From JBFYTX01 sp963739515 (lineage in GTDB: Bacteria > Chloroflexota > Dehalococcoidia > Dehalococcoidales > RBG-16-60-22), in contig CAVUAO010000003.1 of NCBI GenBank assembly GCA_963739515.1, positions 1 to 64,000 on the forward strand: a stretch of 64,000 bases of DNA, written 5' to 3'. Positions within the stretch are counted from its first letter, which is position 1, and every line of letters starts with the position of its first letter. The notes under the pieces were generated by a model, which was given only the letters and a program-made list of their open reading frames with translations, searched no databases and had not been told where the DNA came from. The position numbers were made by a program, and so were the translations under genes. Below, piece after piece: positions 8,875-19,233 of the stretch.

Positions 8875-10040
8875 ATGTCCAAAGCCAACCAGCTCATGAC
8901 GGCTTTGTGCTCTTTATCGTTGTCGCGCTGACGTTCGCGGGGGGTTACGCCTTCGGCATTTCCCGCAGCCCGCAAAACGTTACCACCACCGCCAACCTGA
9001 CCGTGGAAAAGCGCGATGCCATTACCCAGGTGTGGGACTATATCTTTGCCGACTACGTCGACCAGTCCAGGGTGGACTCCGCCAACCTGAGTCGGTCTGC
9101 TATCGAGGGGATGTTACAAGCGCTCAACGACCCCTATACATCGTACCTGAGTGTGGAAGAATATGCCTTGAGTAAAAGCGACCTGCAGGGAAATTATACC
9201 GGCATCGGCGCTTACGTCACAGTCAACAACGGACAGTTCACGATTATCGCGCCCATCGCCGGTTCGCCGGCGGAAAAGGCGGGCATCAAAGCCGGCGATA
9301 TCGTACTGGAGATAGACGGCAAAACAACGACCGGAATGAGCCTTCCGGAAACAATCATCAAGGTCCGCGGCCCAAGCGGCACGTCGGTGAAGTTGCTGGT
9401 ACTTCATGAGGGCGATACCCAGCCGGTGGAAATCGAGGTAATCCGCACCACACTGGAAATGCCCAGCGTCCACCTGGAGATGAAGGGCGAAATCGCTCAC
9501 ATCACCATCAACGAATTCATCGCGCACACGGCCGACCAAATAGGCGCGGCCATAAAACAATTGACGGACGCCAAAGCCAAGGGCATTATCCTCGACCTGC
9601 GCGGCAATCCCGGCGGCCTGCTCGACGAGGTGGTGGACGTCGCCAGCTTCTTCCTATCCGAAGGTGTCGTCGTCCAAGTAAGAAGCAATCAGGGCAAAAT
9701 GACGACACTCAACGTGAACAAGAACAGACCAACCACTAACCTGCCGATGGTCGTGCTGGTAGATAAATCCAGCGCCAGCGGCAGCGAGGTTCTCTCCGGC
9801 GCCCTGCAGGACCGCGGCCGCGCCACCATCGCCGGGACAACGACTTACGGCAAAGGCAGCGTCGACGTGCTTTATCCTTTGAGCGACGGCTCCGGGCTTT
9901 ACATCACCATCTCCCGCTGGCTCACCCCCAACGGCCGGCTCATCGAAGGCCAGGGCATCAAACCGGACATCGAACCGGGCGTTACCGGCGAAGAAGAGGT
10001 CCAATGGGCCATCAATTACCTGACTAAAGGCGGAGGATAA
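8875..10040 (+). CDS. ctpA: Carboxy-terminal processing protease, S41 family (N-terminal frameshift)
   Basis: The long frame opens at GTG 8907, but an ATG at 8875 with a better upstream ribosome site (aaaaaaggaga) starts M-S-K-A-N-Q-L, and one base shift would join it to the membrane anchor. The protein then has an N-terminal transmembrane helix (L-F-I-V-V-A-L-T-F-A-G-G-Y), a PDZ domain at about residues 90-165 (G-I-G-A-Y, I-K-A-G-D-I-V-L-E-I-D-G) and the S41 protease core. The catalytic Ser lies in K-S-S-A-S-G-S-E and the Lys in T-Y-G-K-G-S-V. It would degrade or trim extracytoplasmic proteins from their C-termini, anchored at the outer face of the membrane. It follows rnpB and precedes the macrodomain gene by only three bases. 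Confidence 0.85.
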
Positions 10041-10043
10041 AGC

Positions 10044-10607
10044 ATGGCCGGCACGACCCTCACCGTCAACAACGCCAAAATTTCGATAATACAGGGTGAT
10101 ATCACGCGCCAGGCGACCGATGCCATCGTCAACGCCGCCAATTCCAGCCTGATGGGGGGCGGGGGAGTCGATGGGGCCATCCATAGAGCCGGCGGCCCGG
10201 CCATCCTGGAGGAATGCATAAAAATCGTGGCGCGGCAAGGACCGCTGCCGACCGGTCGAGCGGTCATCACCACCGCCGGCAAAATGAAAGCCGGACACGT
10301 CATCCATACCGTGGGGCCGATATGGCACGGCGGCTCACAGGGAGAAGCCGAGCTTTTAGCCAGCGCCTACCGGGAAAGCCTGAAACTGGCCGGCGCCAAT
10401 AACCTGGCCAGCGTATCCTTCCCCTCGATCAGCACCGGGGCCTACGGATATCCTATCGACCAAGCGGCGCGGATAGCTTTAAAAACCGTTAAGGATTTTC
10501 TCGCCCAGCCCGGGCCGATTAAAGAAGTTGTCTTCGTTCTGTTCGATGAGAGAACGTTTAAAGCCTACGCCGACCGCCCTCTAAGGAAATCTGGGAAAAA
10601 AATTTAA
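10044..10607 (+). CDS. Macrodomain protein, O-acetyl-ADP-ribose deacetylase type
   Basis: The 187-residue macrodomain has the ADP-ribose-binding signature I-I-Q-G-D-I-T followed by A-I-V-N-A-A-N-S-S-L and G-G-G-G-V-D-G-A-I-H, and the later S-I-S-T-G-A-Y-G-Y-P. These features place it with the MacroD/YmdB-like hydrolases, which remove acetyl from O-acetyl-ADP-ribose or ADP-ribose from proteins. It begins three bases after the protease stop and is probably translated from the same message. The C-terminus ends in a short basic tail. The cellular substrate cannot be read from sequence. Confidence 0.85.
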   Translation: MAGTTLTVNNAKISIIQGDITRQATDAIVNAANSSLMGGGGVDGAIHRAGGPAILEECIKIVARQGPLPTGRAVITTAGKMKAGHVIHTVGPIWHGGSQGEAELLASAYRESLKLAGANNLASVSFPSISTGAYGYPIDQAARIALKTVKDFLAQPGPIKEVVFVLFDERTFKAYADRPLRKSGKKI

Positions 10608-10626
10608 CTTTAAGAAGTGGAAAATT

Positions 10627-11380
10627 TTAGGATATGAACTTGTTTAAATCATAATTTCCGCTATTGAATTTGACAATCTTTACCCAATTTATATTACCTT
10701 TGTCATCACAATATTCATCAATAAAAGATTTGGTGAACCGATTTATCACCCTGCTTTTTTCCTTTGTGAAATCCTCATTATGCTTTTTTGCCCTATAACC
10801 TATGGGTTCAATTATATCGGTATACAAATTTTTATTCTCACTTATTAAATACCAGAAGTTTTGACCAACAACTTTGAGATAACCACGAACGTAGCTAGTT
10901 TTTGTCTTGCCGTAGCAAATACCTAAAACTGGCTGTACATTTATTCCCTGCTTGGATTGCTTTACTCTTACAACTGCATTTTTTAAATTTTTCTCAAGTT
11001 GGTCTTGTTGCCCGCTATTTCCCCAATTTGTTCCAGATTTAATAGATACTACATAGTGAATACTTTTATTAAAAAACTCCAGATCAACTCCTGGAGCTGT
11101 TGATTTATGCCCATTGCAGGTCTTACTAGCTATAAAAACAGCAAGGTCTTCAAGAAAATCGCCAAAGAGCTTCTCCTCAGATGAAGAAAGAAATGCTTCA
11201 AGTAAACCAGATACCAATTCACCAGCAGTTTCAATATTTTTAGCTTTAAATAAATATGGATTCTTTTTAAGAAGTTTTTCCAATTTTAATTCTTCCAAGG
11301 ACTTTAATCCGTCTCTTATGAAAATCAACTATGTTCTTGTTAACATATTGTCGTACTCTATCTAAATTAATAGTGTTCAT
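10627..11380 (-). CDS. PmeII-like type II restriction endonuclease (one frameshift)
   Basis: The main frame (11328-10627) contains L-K-K-N-P-Y-L-F-K-A-K-N-I, followed by E-K-L-F-G-D-F-L-E-D-L-A-V-F-I. The segment G-V-D-L-E-F-F then Y-V-V-S-I-K-S-G-T-N-W-G-N-S fits a D...(D/E)xK-type nuclease core. Together these resemble what I recall of the PmeII-type family. A start at ATG 11380 gives an N-terminus M-N-T-I-N-L-D-R-V-R-Q-Y-V-N-K-N-I in another frame. Reading att-aag instead of att-aaag near 11300 would join the two, so one extra A in a short A run is the simplest error. It is paired with the methyltransferase just upstream. The region is markedly AT-rich compared with both flanks, which suggests horizontal acquisition. 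The recognition site cannot be inferred. Confidence 0.75.
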
Positions 11381-11435
11381 CTAATTTCCTTATTTTCCAA
11401 TATTAAGTGGAAATAACTCGCGTTGAAATTCCGCC

Positions 11436-12284
11436 TTAGTTACTAGACCATTTTCTGGTTTCCGCAATACGTTTTCTTGCCAACTCAATATATTCCATAT
11501 TGTTATCAATTCCAATATACTCTCTTTTTAACTTTATTGCTGCTACTGCGGTCGTACCAGAACCAATGAAAGGGTCCATAACAACATCGCCTTCTTTAGT
11601 AAATAGCTTGATAAACCAAGCGGGTAAATCTACAGGGAATGTCGCGCTATGATTTTTATTTGAACATTCAGTGGCAGTATGTATTACATTAGTTGGATAT
11701 ACTTTGTTTCGCCCAACCCAATTTAATATTTTCTTACCAAAACCACTTCCAACTTTTGATTCATCTCTCGTTTTATCCGTTTCACTTAGATTAGCTAATC
11801 GCTCTTTAGCCCAATCTCCAACTGGAATCATGACTGCTTCTTGGTACATATCAAATTTCTTTTGTTTGTTGAATTGAATTAATCGTTCCCAGTTATCTCT
11901 GAATCTGTTGGGCCATTTTCCTGGATAAGAATTTTTCTTATGCCATATAAATTCTTCAGTCCAAAGCCAACCTTGTTCTCTCATTTTTAATATCAACTCA
12001 ATAACATATGTATGTCTTTCTCCATTTACTACTCTTTCTTTTATATTGAGTATAAATGTTCCTGATGGTTTTAATACTCGAAGAAATTGCTTACTTTTTG
12101 GTAGAAACCAATTTATATAATTGTCAGGTTTCACACCACCATAAGTGCCATTTCTTTGGTCTGCATAAGGCGGTGAAGTAAAAATCAAATCAACAGAGTT
12201 GTCAGGAAACCCCTGTAATATTTCTTCACAATCCCCGTAAATAATTCTGTCCAATAATAACCATTGATATTTTCTTTTTTCCAT
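11436..12284 (-). CDS. Type II DNA methyltransferase, SPPY class
   Basis: This 282-residue protein has the catalytic motif IV T-S-P-P-Y-A-D near residues 36-42, preceded by I-Y-G-D-C. Motif I (AdoMet binding) comes late, as D-P-F-I-G-S-G-T-T-A-V-A-A at about 242. The order motif IV before motif I is that of beta-class amino-methyltransferases. SPPY is most typical of N4-methylcytosine enzymes, although N6-adenine activity cannot be excluded. It ends 55 bp before the endonuclease start, in the same direction, so the methyltransferase is expressed first. This is the usual order for a system that protects host DNA. The gene is intact and AT-rich like its partner. Confidence 0.85.
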   Translation of the reverse strand: MEKRKYQWLLLDRIIYGDCEEILQGFPDNSVDLIFTSPPYADQRNGTYGGVKPDNYINWFLPKSKQFLRVLKPSGTFILNIKERVVNGERHTYVIELILKMREQGWLWTEEFIWHKKNSYPGKWPNRFRDNWERLIQFNKQKKFDMYQEAVMIPVGDWAKERLANLSETDKTRDESKVGSGFGKKILNWVGRNKVYPTNVIHTATECSNKNHSATFPVDLPAWFIKLFTKEGDVVMDPFIGSGTTAVAAIKLKREYIGIDNNMEYIELARKRIAETRKWSSN

Positions 12285-12452
12285 TCTCTATTTTAGATAT
12301 ATTTTAGACGTTAGTTAAGCCCTATGCAACCATAAAACATGAAATATTTTTCTTTTCGCCCCGCTATTAACCTTTTAACTCTGACTTCTGAATATTAAAC
12401 TCCTTTTATTGATATGTGATATGATATATGAAAACTCGGGGGATAAGCTCAG

Positions 12453-13458
12453 ATGCTGGTCGTAATGAAAAACGACGCCACCGAAGAACAGGTGCAGGCC
12501 GTCATTAAGGAAATCGAGAAAATGGGCTACCGCGGCGTGCCCATGCCGGGCGCCCAGAGAACAGCCATCTGCATCATCGGGAACAAGGGGCCGGTGGAAG
12601 ACTACGCAGCTGCTGCGCCATGGAAGGCGTCAAAGAGGCCATCCCGGTCACCAAGCCGTACAAACTCGTCAGCCGGGAAACCAAGCCGGAGTCCACGATG
12701 ATATCCATCGGCGATGTAAAAATCGGCGGCGGGGAGCCGGTCGTCATGGCGGGGCCCTGCGCCGTGGAGAGCGAAGAGCAGGCGCTCACCATCGCCCACA
12801 TCGTCAAAAAGCACGGCGCCCAGGTCTTCCGGGGCGGCGCTTTCAAGCCGAGGACTTCCCCTTACAGCTTCCAGGGGCTGGGGGAAAAGGGGCTGAAGAT
12901 ACTGGAAAAGGTGCGCCAGGAAACCGGCCTGCTCATTGTCACCGAGGCCACCGATAACGAAAACCTCAGCCTCGTGGAGAAATACGCCGATATCATCCAA
13001 ATCGGGGCGAGGAACATGCAGAACTACTCGCTGCTGCGCCTGGCCGGGCAGACCTCTAAAGCCGGTACTCCTCAAGAGAGGGCATGGCCGCCACCATCGA
13101 CGAGTGGCTCATGGCGGCCGAATACATCATGTCGGAAGGGAACCGGCGGGTCATCCTCTGCGAAAGGGGCATACGCACCTTCTCCGATAATACGCGGAAC
13201 ACGCTGGACTTGAGCGCCATACCGTCCATCAAAGAAGTCAGCCACCTGCCCATCATCGTCGACCCCAGCCATGCCGCCGGACGGCGGGACTATGTCATTC
13301 CGCTATCGCGGGGGGCTATAGCCGTGGGCGCGGACGGCCTGCTCATCGAAGTCCATCACGACCCCGCCCACGCCCTATCCGACGGAACGCAGTCGCTTTA
13401 TCCGCAGCAGTTCGAAGAGCTGATGAAGGAGATAGAGCGCCTCAAGCAATACTTGTAG
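12453..13458 (+). CDS. aroF: 3-deoxy-7-phosphoheptulonate synthase (frameshifted three times)
   Basis: This is the first enzyme of the shikimate pathway, condensing phosphoenolpyruvate and erythrose 4-phosphate. The N-terminal ~55 residues (M-L-V-V-M-K-N-D) form the ferredoxin-like regulatory domain of the bacterial type I-beta class. The catalytic barrel follows, with M-A-G-P-C-A-V-E-S, F-R-G-G-A-F-K-P-R-T-S-P and I-I-V-D-P-S-H-A-A-G-R. Frame changes occur near 12605, 13055 and 13085. In the last interval the conserved K-P-V-L-L-K-R-G occurs in the third frame, so the full protein can be rebuilt. Its neighbours are not aromatic-pathway genes. An essential, well conserved enzyme broken three times argues for sequence error. 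Confidence 0.85.
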
Positions 13459-13465
13459 TTACCAG

Positions 13466-14317
13466 TTACGAGATGTTGGACGGCGTATCGGCCGACGGTA
13501 GTGGAGACAAGTCCGAGGGGCTGACGGCGTGATAAAGCGAAGCTATAGCCATATAAATCCACATAATAGAGATAATCACGCCGAAGAAAAAGCAGATAAA
13601 ACCGGCGATAATGATGGGAATCGCCAGTAAACCGATGAGAAAGACCTTCCAGAAATGGCCCTCGGTCAGGCGCCAGCTTTCTTTCAGGGCTTGAAGTCCC
13701 CCCAATTTTTTATCCATCACCAGGAAAGGGACAAAAGCCATCTTGCAGTAAAAAATCATGATGATCAGGAGCGACGCACAACTTATCAGCGCGTAAAATA
13801 CGGCGGTCACGGCGGTGGCACGGTCCAAGAAATACCAGCTATATAACAACAAAATCCCATCAATAACGATAACCACTAGAGACAGCAGGAAACCCGCCAG
13901 GACTGCGCCCTTATAATTATTGAAACCGTTAAACATATCCGTTATTTCCACGTTATCGCCGCGGGCGGCCTTGAGAAATGCCTAAGCCACACCGAAACCC
14001 AGCGGCAAGAGGACAAGCCAGCTATAAATATAGGCGATAACGGTGCTGAAAACGGCGTAATATCCTGAAGACGTTAAATCACTGTTTAAGGAAAAGAACA
14101 CGACCCACTGGAGTATCCACAAGACAAAGGAAATGGCGAAGTAAATAACCCCGATTAAAAACAATTCCAGGAAGTGTTTCCAGAGCTGGTTCCAACCATT
14201 GGCGTAGGACGAGATTACCCCGGGAGACAAAGTATTTTCCAGAGGCCGGCCGCAGTTGGCACAATACCTGGCATCCGGAGAATTAGACCTGCCGCAATGA
14301 CGACATCTGACTAGCAT
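13466..14317 (-). CDS. Zinc-ribbon multi-pass membrane protein interrupted by one in-frame stop
   Basis: The start at ATG 14317 gives M-L-V-R-C-R-H-C-G-R and then Y-C-A-N-C-G-R-P-L, a four-Cys zinc ribbon. It is followed by a hydrophobic region with about five or six transmembrane helices. A TAG at 13984-13982 breaks the frame between G-F-G-V-A and A-F-L-K-A-A-R-G; the same frame then continues to 13466. No shift is needed, only one changed codon, so this is a nonsense substitution or a base-call error. The layout (soluble ribbon, then a polytopic domain with a K-A-A-R-G-D-N-V-E-I loop) resembles DUF975-type membrane proteins of unknown function. It converges on the aroF gene. Confidence 0.6.
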
Positions 14318-14474
14318 GACTATCCTTAACTTAATTAAAGAGTATAAAGACGGCTGTTTACGTTTGTCAAGGCGGTATTGTTCGGCATCAGCCTGAAGAA
14401 GGTTTCCTTGACAAGGGCAGTCGGTCATAGTAATCTATCATGCAATACAAATCCCAAAAGATAAGGAGTTTGAC

Positions 14475-15168
14475 ATGACGACGTCGGCACAACCGTATCC
14501 GGTGAACATCAAGGGAGACCTTTCCGCGCCGCCGGAGCGCGGCTGGTGGCTTATCAAATGGCTGCTCGGCATACCCCATTACTTTATACTTGTCTTTCTG
14601 GCGATAGCCTTTGTCGTCGTAGCCATCATCGCCTTCTTCGCCATCCTGTTCACCGGCAAATATCCCAAAGGCTTATTCGATTTTAACGTGGGGGTATTAC
14701 GCTGGGGGTGGCGCGTAGCTTTTTACAGCTACGAGGCGCTGGCGACAGATAAGTATCCCCCTTTCAGCCTCGACCCCGACCCCAACTACCCCGCCGACCT
14801 GGAGATTCCCTACCCGGAGAAGCTTTCGCGGGGTCTGGTTCTGGTAAAATGGTGGCTGCTGGCTATCCCGCACTGCATCATCGTCGGGCATCTTGACCGG
14901 GGGATGGATGTGGGGCACTGCAAACACACAATGGCATATACATATATCAGGTAATACTTTATACGTACACGGTGTACAATACAGCAACTGGCACCGGACT
15001 GATATGCGTCCTAGCGATTTTGCGGCGGTCTACCTCCTATTTGCCGGCAAGTTACCCTAAGGACATGTTCAAGCTGCTGATGGGCATGAACCGCTGGGTA
15101 ATACGCGTGGTGGCTTACGATCACTGATGACGGACGAATACCCGCCTTTCCGCCTCTGGGATGACTAG
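14475..15168 (+). CDS. DUF4389-like membrane protein (frameshifted)
   Basis: The N-terminal 140 residues match the DUF4389 pattern: P-V-N-I-K-G-D then W-W-L-I-K-W-L-L-G-I-P-H-Y, two hydrophobic helices, F-T-G-K-Y-P-K-G-L-F-D-F, and Y-P-P-F-S-L-D. A second half-repeat begins V-L-V-K-W-W-L-L-A-I-P-H. The frame is then lost near 14885. Matching pieces reappear as Y-P-K-D-M-F-K-L-L-M-G-M-N-R-W and T-D-E-Y-P-P-F-R-L-W, ending at TAG 15166-15168. The internal duplication of the motif is seen directly. The function is unknown. The ribosome site is ataaggag, nine bases before the ATG. It runs convergently into mutM, sharing the palindromic CTAG. Confidence 0.65.
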
Positions 15169-15972
15169 GGAAAACGCTGGCATTTGGGACAGATATAGGT
15201 GCCGCGGCCGCGGACGACGATACGCTCGATAGGGCCGCTGCAACGGGGGCAGTTTTCCCGACGCCGTGGGCGACCACAAACTCGTCGTGGGCGGTGCCGG
15301 GCGCGCCTTCGGGCCGGATATAGTTGCGTATACTGGCGCCGCCTTTTTCCAGGGCTTTCCGCAGCACGTGCCGGATGGCGGTGTGAAGCCTTTTAATTTC
15401 ATCACTGGGAGCTTTCCGGCTGGTTTTAAAGGATGAATTTTAGCCTCAAAAAGTGATTCGTCGGCATACATATTGCCGATGCCGGCGATGCGAGACTGGT
15501 CGAGGAGGACGGGCTTTACCGGCGCCGTGCGATCCTTTAAAATCTCCGCCAGCACGGCGGGGGTGAAATTTTTTTCGAGAGGCTCAGGGCCGAGCATTTC
15601 GTTCACGCCGGTCTCGTCTTCAGCCAGCCACATCACCCCGAATTTACGCGGGTCGCGGAAATGGACGGCAGTGCCATCGTCCAGATAAAACACCGCCCGT
15701 GAGAATTTATCGTCCGACGGGTTGACCAGCAAAGAGCCAGTCATTTTCATGTGCATGACCAGGACGCCATCGCCGGCGAGGTGAAAAAACAGATACTTGC
15801 CGCGGCGGGAAAGACGGGTAATTTTCCGACCGATAACGAGTCGGCGAAATTCATTTACTGATGGACGACGCACCATTTTATTCCAGAAGATATCCACGCC
15901 TTTAATGGTGCGGCCGAGGACGTGGGGCGAAAGCTCGTTTTTAATGGTCTCGACTTCAGGGAGCTCAGGCAT
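15165..15972 (-). CDS. mutM: Formamidopyrimidine-DNA glycosylase (frameshifted)
   Basis: This base-excision-repair enzyme removes oxidised purines such as 8-oxoguanine. The mature N-terminus M-P-E-L-P-E-V-E-T has the catalytic Pro2 and Glu3. The helix-two-turn-helix region shows I-A-G-I-G-N-M-Y-A-D-E-S-L-F. Near 15410 the frame changes to S-D-E-I-K-R-L-H-T-A-I-R, and near 15260 to R-R-E-N-C-P-R-C. The zinc finger C-P-R-C ... C-P-K-C is then complete before the TAG at 15165. Rebuilt, the protein is about 270 residues, normal for the family. Every functional motif is intact within its own frame. Confidence 0.85.
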
Positions 15973-16008
15973 TTAGCTAGTAATCCTCCGTCGATACATT
16001 TTTTAGAC

Positions 16009-16137
16009 CTCACCCCCGTGTCCCCCTCTCCTGACGAGGCATGATGCAGGAGAGGGGGAGGATATTGGAAGAGGGGCTTCGCCCCTCTTAAATGCCCCAT
16101 AACAACAAAGGGCTGGCGCCCCTCTTAGACGCCCTGT
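16009..16137 (+). repeat. Paired-hairpin repeat copy
   Basis: The order is cctcacccccgtg, ccccctctcctg, a 13-base loop, caggagaggggg, then gaggggcttcgcccctc and ttaaatgcccc. A partial second copy of the second hairpin (gggctggcgcccctcttagacgccc) follows, ending at the polA stop. The stem core here is CTCCTG/CAGGAG, different from the other copies but still complementary. Confidence 0.65.
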
Positions 16138-18885
16138 TTACTTCATCTCGCCCCAGTTTTTACCGACTTTGGTATCGACTTTGATGGGTACAGTCAGCGT
16201 CACGGCCGACTCCATAATATCCGGCACAATCTTACGCATAATATCCATTTCGTCGTCCGGGACCTCAAAGACAAGCTCATCATGCACCTGAAGCAGCATC
16301 TTGCTTTTCAGCCTGCGTTTTTCCATCTCGCGGTAAAGGTTAATCATCGCCACCTTGATGATATCGGCGGAGGTGCCCTGCACCGGCATATTGATCGCCA
16401 TGCGCTCGGCGGCCTCGCGCACCTGGCGGTTGGCCGAATTGATATCCGGGATATAGCGCCGGCGGCCCAGCAACGTCTCCACATAGCCATCCCGGCGGGC
16501 TTTCTCCTTGGTCTCATCGAGATATTTCCGCACGCCCGGGTATTTTTCAAAATAGGCTTTGATGAACTTGCCGGCTTCCTCGCGGGAAAGCTCGGTAGCC
16601 TGCTCCAGACCGTAGTCGCTCATGCCGTAGATAACGCCGAAATTGATGGTCTTGGCAAAGCGCCGCATGTCCGGCGTCACCTGCGAGGTCTCCACGCCGA
16701 ACAGCAGAGCAGGCCGTGGCGGCGTGGATATCGGCGTCATCGCGGAAAGCCTTAAGGAGGTTCTCGTCCTGAGAGAGGTGCGCCAGGGCGCGGAGGTCTA
16801 TCTGGGAATAGTCGCCGGCGAGGAGGCAGGCGCCGGGCGGGGCGATAAAAGCCTGCCGGACCTGCCCGCCCAGCTCCCCGCGCACCGGGATGTTCTGCAT
16901 ATTGGGGTCGGAGGAGGAAAGCCGGCCGGTAGTGGTGCGGGTCTGGTTAAAGCTGGTATGGATGCGGCCGGTCTTCGGGTTGACCAGAGCCGGCAGGGTA
17001 TCGATATAGGTGGACTTTATCTTGGTAAGCTGGCGGTATTGCAGGATTTCGCCGACGAAGGGATGAACGCGGACGCAGCTCTTCCAGGACGGAGGCCTCG
17101 GTGGAGTAACTGGTTCTTGCCCTTGCGCGACGTCGGCAACTGCATCTCGTCGAAGAGCACCTTGCCCAGCTGCTGCGGCGAGTTGATATTGAACTCGTGC
17201 TTGGCTTCCTCGTAGATTTTTTTCTCCAGTACGGCCACCTGCTCGCCGAGGCGCCGCGACATTTCCACCAGAATACCGAGCAGTCCACAGCCACGCCGTT
17301 CCTCTCCATGAGCAAGAGCACCGGCACCAGCGGCATCTCGACGTCGTTAAAGAGCTTGGTCAAGCCCTGCTTATCCAGTTCTTGTTTCAAACATACCCGC
17401 CAGCCGGAAAGTCATATCGGCATCCGCGCCGGAGTAATCGGCGGTCTTTTTAATGCCGACCTCCGACATGGGTATCTGCTTGGAGCCCGTGCCGATAAGG
17501 TCGGTGATGGGCGTCATCTCGATGCCCAGCTTGCTGAACGCCAGCGCCTTGAGCGCCAGGGCTTTTTCGCCCAGCAGGTGGGCGGCAATCATGGTATCGA
17601 AGGCAGGCCGGCGACAGTTGATGCCGATTTCCGCCAGCACCATCATATCGAACTTGGCGTTATGGGCAAACTTGGGGATACTGGCGTCCTCAAGGACAGG
17701 CTTGAGACGGGCGACGACCTGCGCCAGCGGCAACTGCTCCACTTCATCCAGGAGGGTATGGCCGACGGGGATATACCAGGCTTGACCCTCCGCGGCGGAA
17801 AGAGAAATGCCGACCAGCGGGGAGATCATGGGGTTAAAGGTCGGTGGTCTCCGTATCAAAAGCGAAAGACCCCGACGCAGCGACAGGTGGTCGACCAGTA
17901 TCATCGAGGTCAGACGCCGTGGCGACGATACGATAATCGGCGGGGGCGGCGCGGTTTGACCTCAACCACGGACGGTTCGCCTGCAACTTCCGGCAAGCGG
18001 GGCAGGAGACTAAAAAACTCCAGCTCGCGGAACAAATCGGCGGCCTGTTTGACGGTCGAACCGGGTGACCCGGGTATCTTCCAGGTCCAGCGTCACCGGC
18101 ATATCGGTCACGATAGTCGCCAGCTCCTTGCTCTGGCGGGCGGCGGCTCGTTCTCCCGCAGCTTCTCCTGAAGTTTGGGCGGCGTCGACTTCGTCCAGAT
18201 GCTGATAGATATCCTCGACGGAGCCGAACTGCTGGATGAGCTTGACGGCGGTCTTTTCGCCGATGCCCTTGACGCCGGGGATATTATCGGAGGGGTCGCC
18301 GACCAGAGCCTTATAATCGGCAATATGCTCCGGGCCGACGCCGTACTTCTCGCGGACGGCCGCCTCATCAAAGAGGGCGGTATCGCTGAAAGCCCGGCCA
18401 GCCTTGGGATAAAGCACCTTAACGCGCGGGGAGACCAGCTGCATGGTATCGGCATCGCCGGTGACGATAACGGTATCGACGCCAAGAGCGGCGGCCTGCT
18501 TGCTCAGAGTGCCCAGGACATCGTCAGCCTCATATTTTTCGATTTCAAAGAGGGGGATGCGGAAGGCTTTCACCATCTCCTTGACGCGGGCAATCTGGCT
18601 CCCCAGCTCCTCAGGCATGGGCGGGCGCTGGGCTTTATAGCCATCGAAAAGCTCGTGGCGGAAGGTGGGGCCCTTTTTATCAAAGGCGACGGCGAAATGG
18701 GTGGGCTTGAGCTCGTTCAAGACCTTGAGCAGCATCAGGGCAAAGCCATAGACGGCGCTGACGACCTCGCCGGTGCGGGAGATGGTGAGCGGGGTGGCCT
18801 GCCGGTTTTTCGCGGCCCCGAAGGCATGAAAGGCGCGATGGACGATAGCGTTGCCGTCAAAGAGGACCAGAAGAGGGTTTTCCAC
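16138..18885 (-). CDS. polA: DNA polymerase I (frameshifted at six or more points)
   Basis: The N-terminal 5'-3' exonuclease domain (18885-18010) is open for 291 residues and includes L-F-D-G-N-A-I-V-H-R and K-Y-E-A-D-D-V-L-G. The 3'-5' exonuclease motif F-D-T-E-T-T-D-L is present near 17850 but in a different frame from its continuation (17904-17371, with A-H-N-A-K-F-D-M-M-V). Polymerase motif A (G-D-Y-S-Q-I-D-L-R-A-L-A-H), motif B (K-T-I-N-F-G-V-I-Y-G-M) and motif C (Q-V-H-D-E-L-V-F) all follow. Shifts lie near 18065, 17930-17850, 17385, 17275, 17085, 16930 and 16720. The domain set is complete. The order and conservation show one full-length gene of about 915 codons whose sequence is damaged or unreliable. 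Confidence 0.85.
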
Positions 18886-19233
18886 GAGCTAATTATAACA
18901 GAGCGGGGGGAGAAAGGGGTAAGGTGAGAAATACTAAGCACTAAATTCTAAATACTAAACAAGCACGAAATTCAAAGGGGAAAAGGGGAAAAGCGGGAAA
19001 TCTACGGGCTAAGCCGCAGATGAGACGAGGGTTCTCCTACGCTAAAGCTACGGAGGATAAACGGCGCGGGTGGCCCTCCTGCGCCAAGGCTTCGGAGGAT
19101 AAAGAAAAGATAACAACCGAGGGGCGGGGAAAAGGGGGATGAATTCCAGCCAGAACTGGAATGACACAGCGATGAGATTGCCACGTCGTCCTTCCACAGG
19201 AAGGACTCCTCGCAATGACAGACCGTACCTACT
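18886..19233. repeat. Gene-free interval with dispersed repeats
   Basis: The interval holds a purine-rich stretch, two copies of a 'cta-cgctaaag-ctacggaggataaa' type segment (19037-19061 and a diverged copy at 19084-19103), and ggaatgacac ... ccttcc-aca-ggaagg-actcctcgcaatgacag (19157-19222). The last is related to the repeats near 52060-52110. The ccttcc/ggaagg arms form a short hairpin. No coding region is supported. Confidence 0.5.

Noticed and set aside
18108..18927. Long reverse-frame ORFs across polA, DUF4349, moeA and the activase
   Set aside because: They are shadow frames of high-GC coding sequence; the sense frames carry the conserved motifs.
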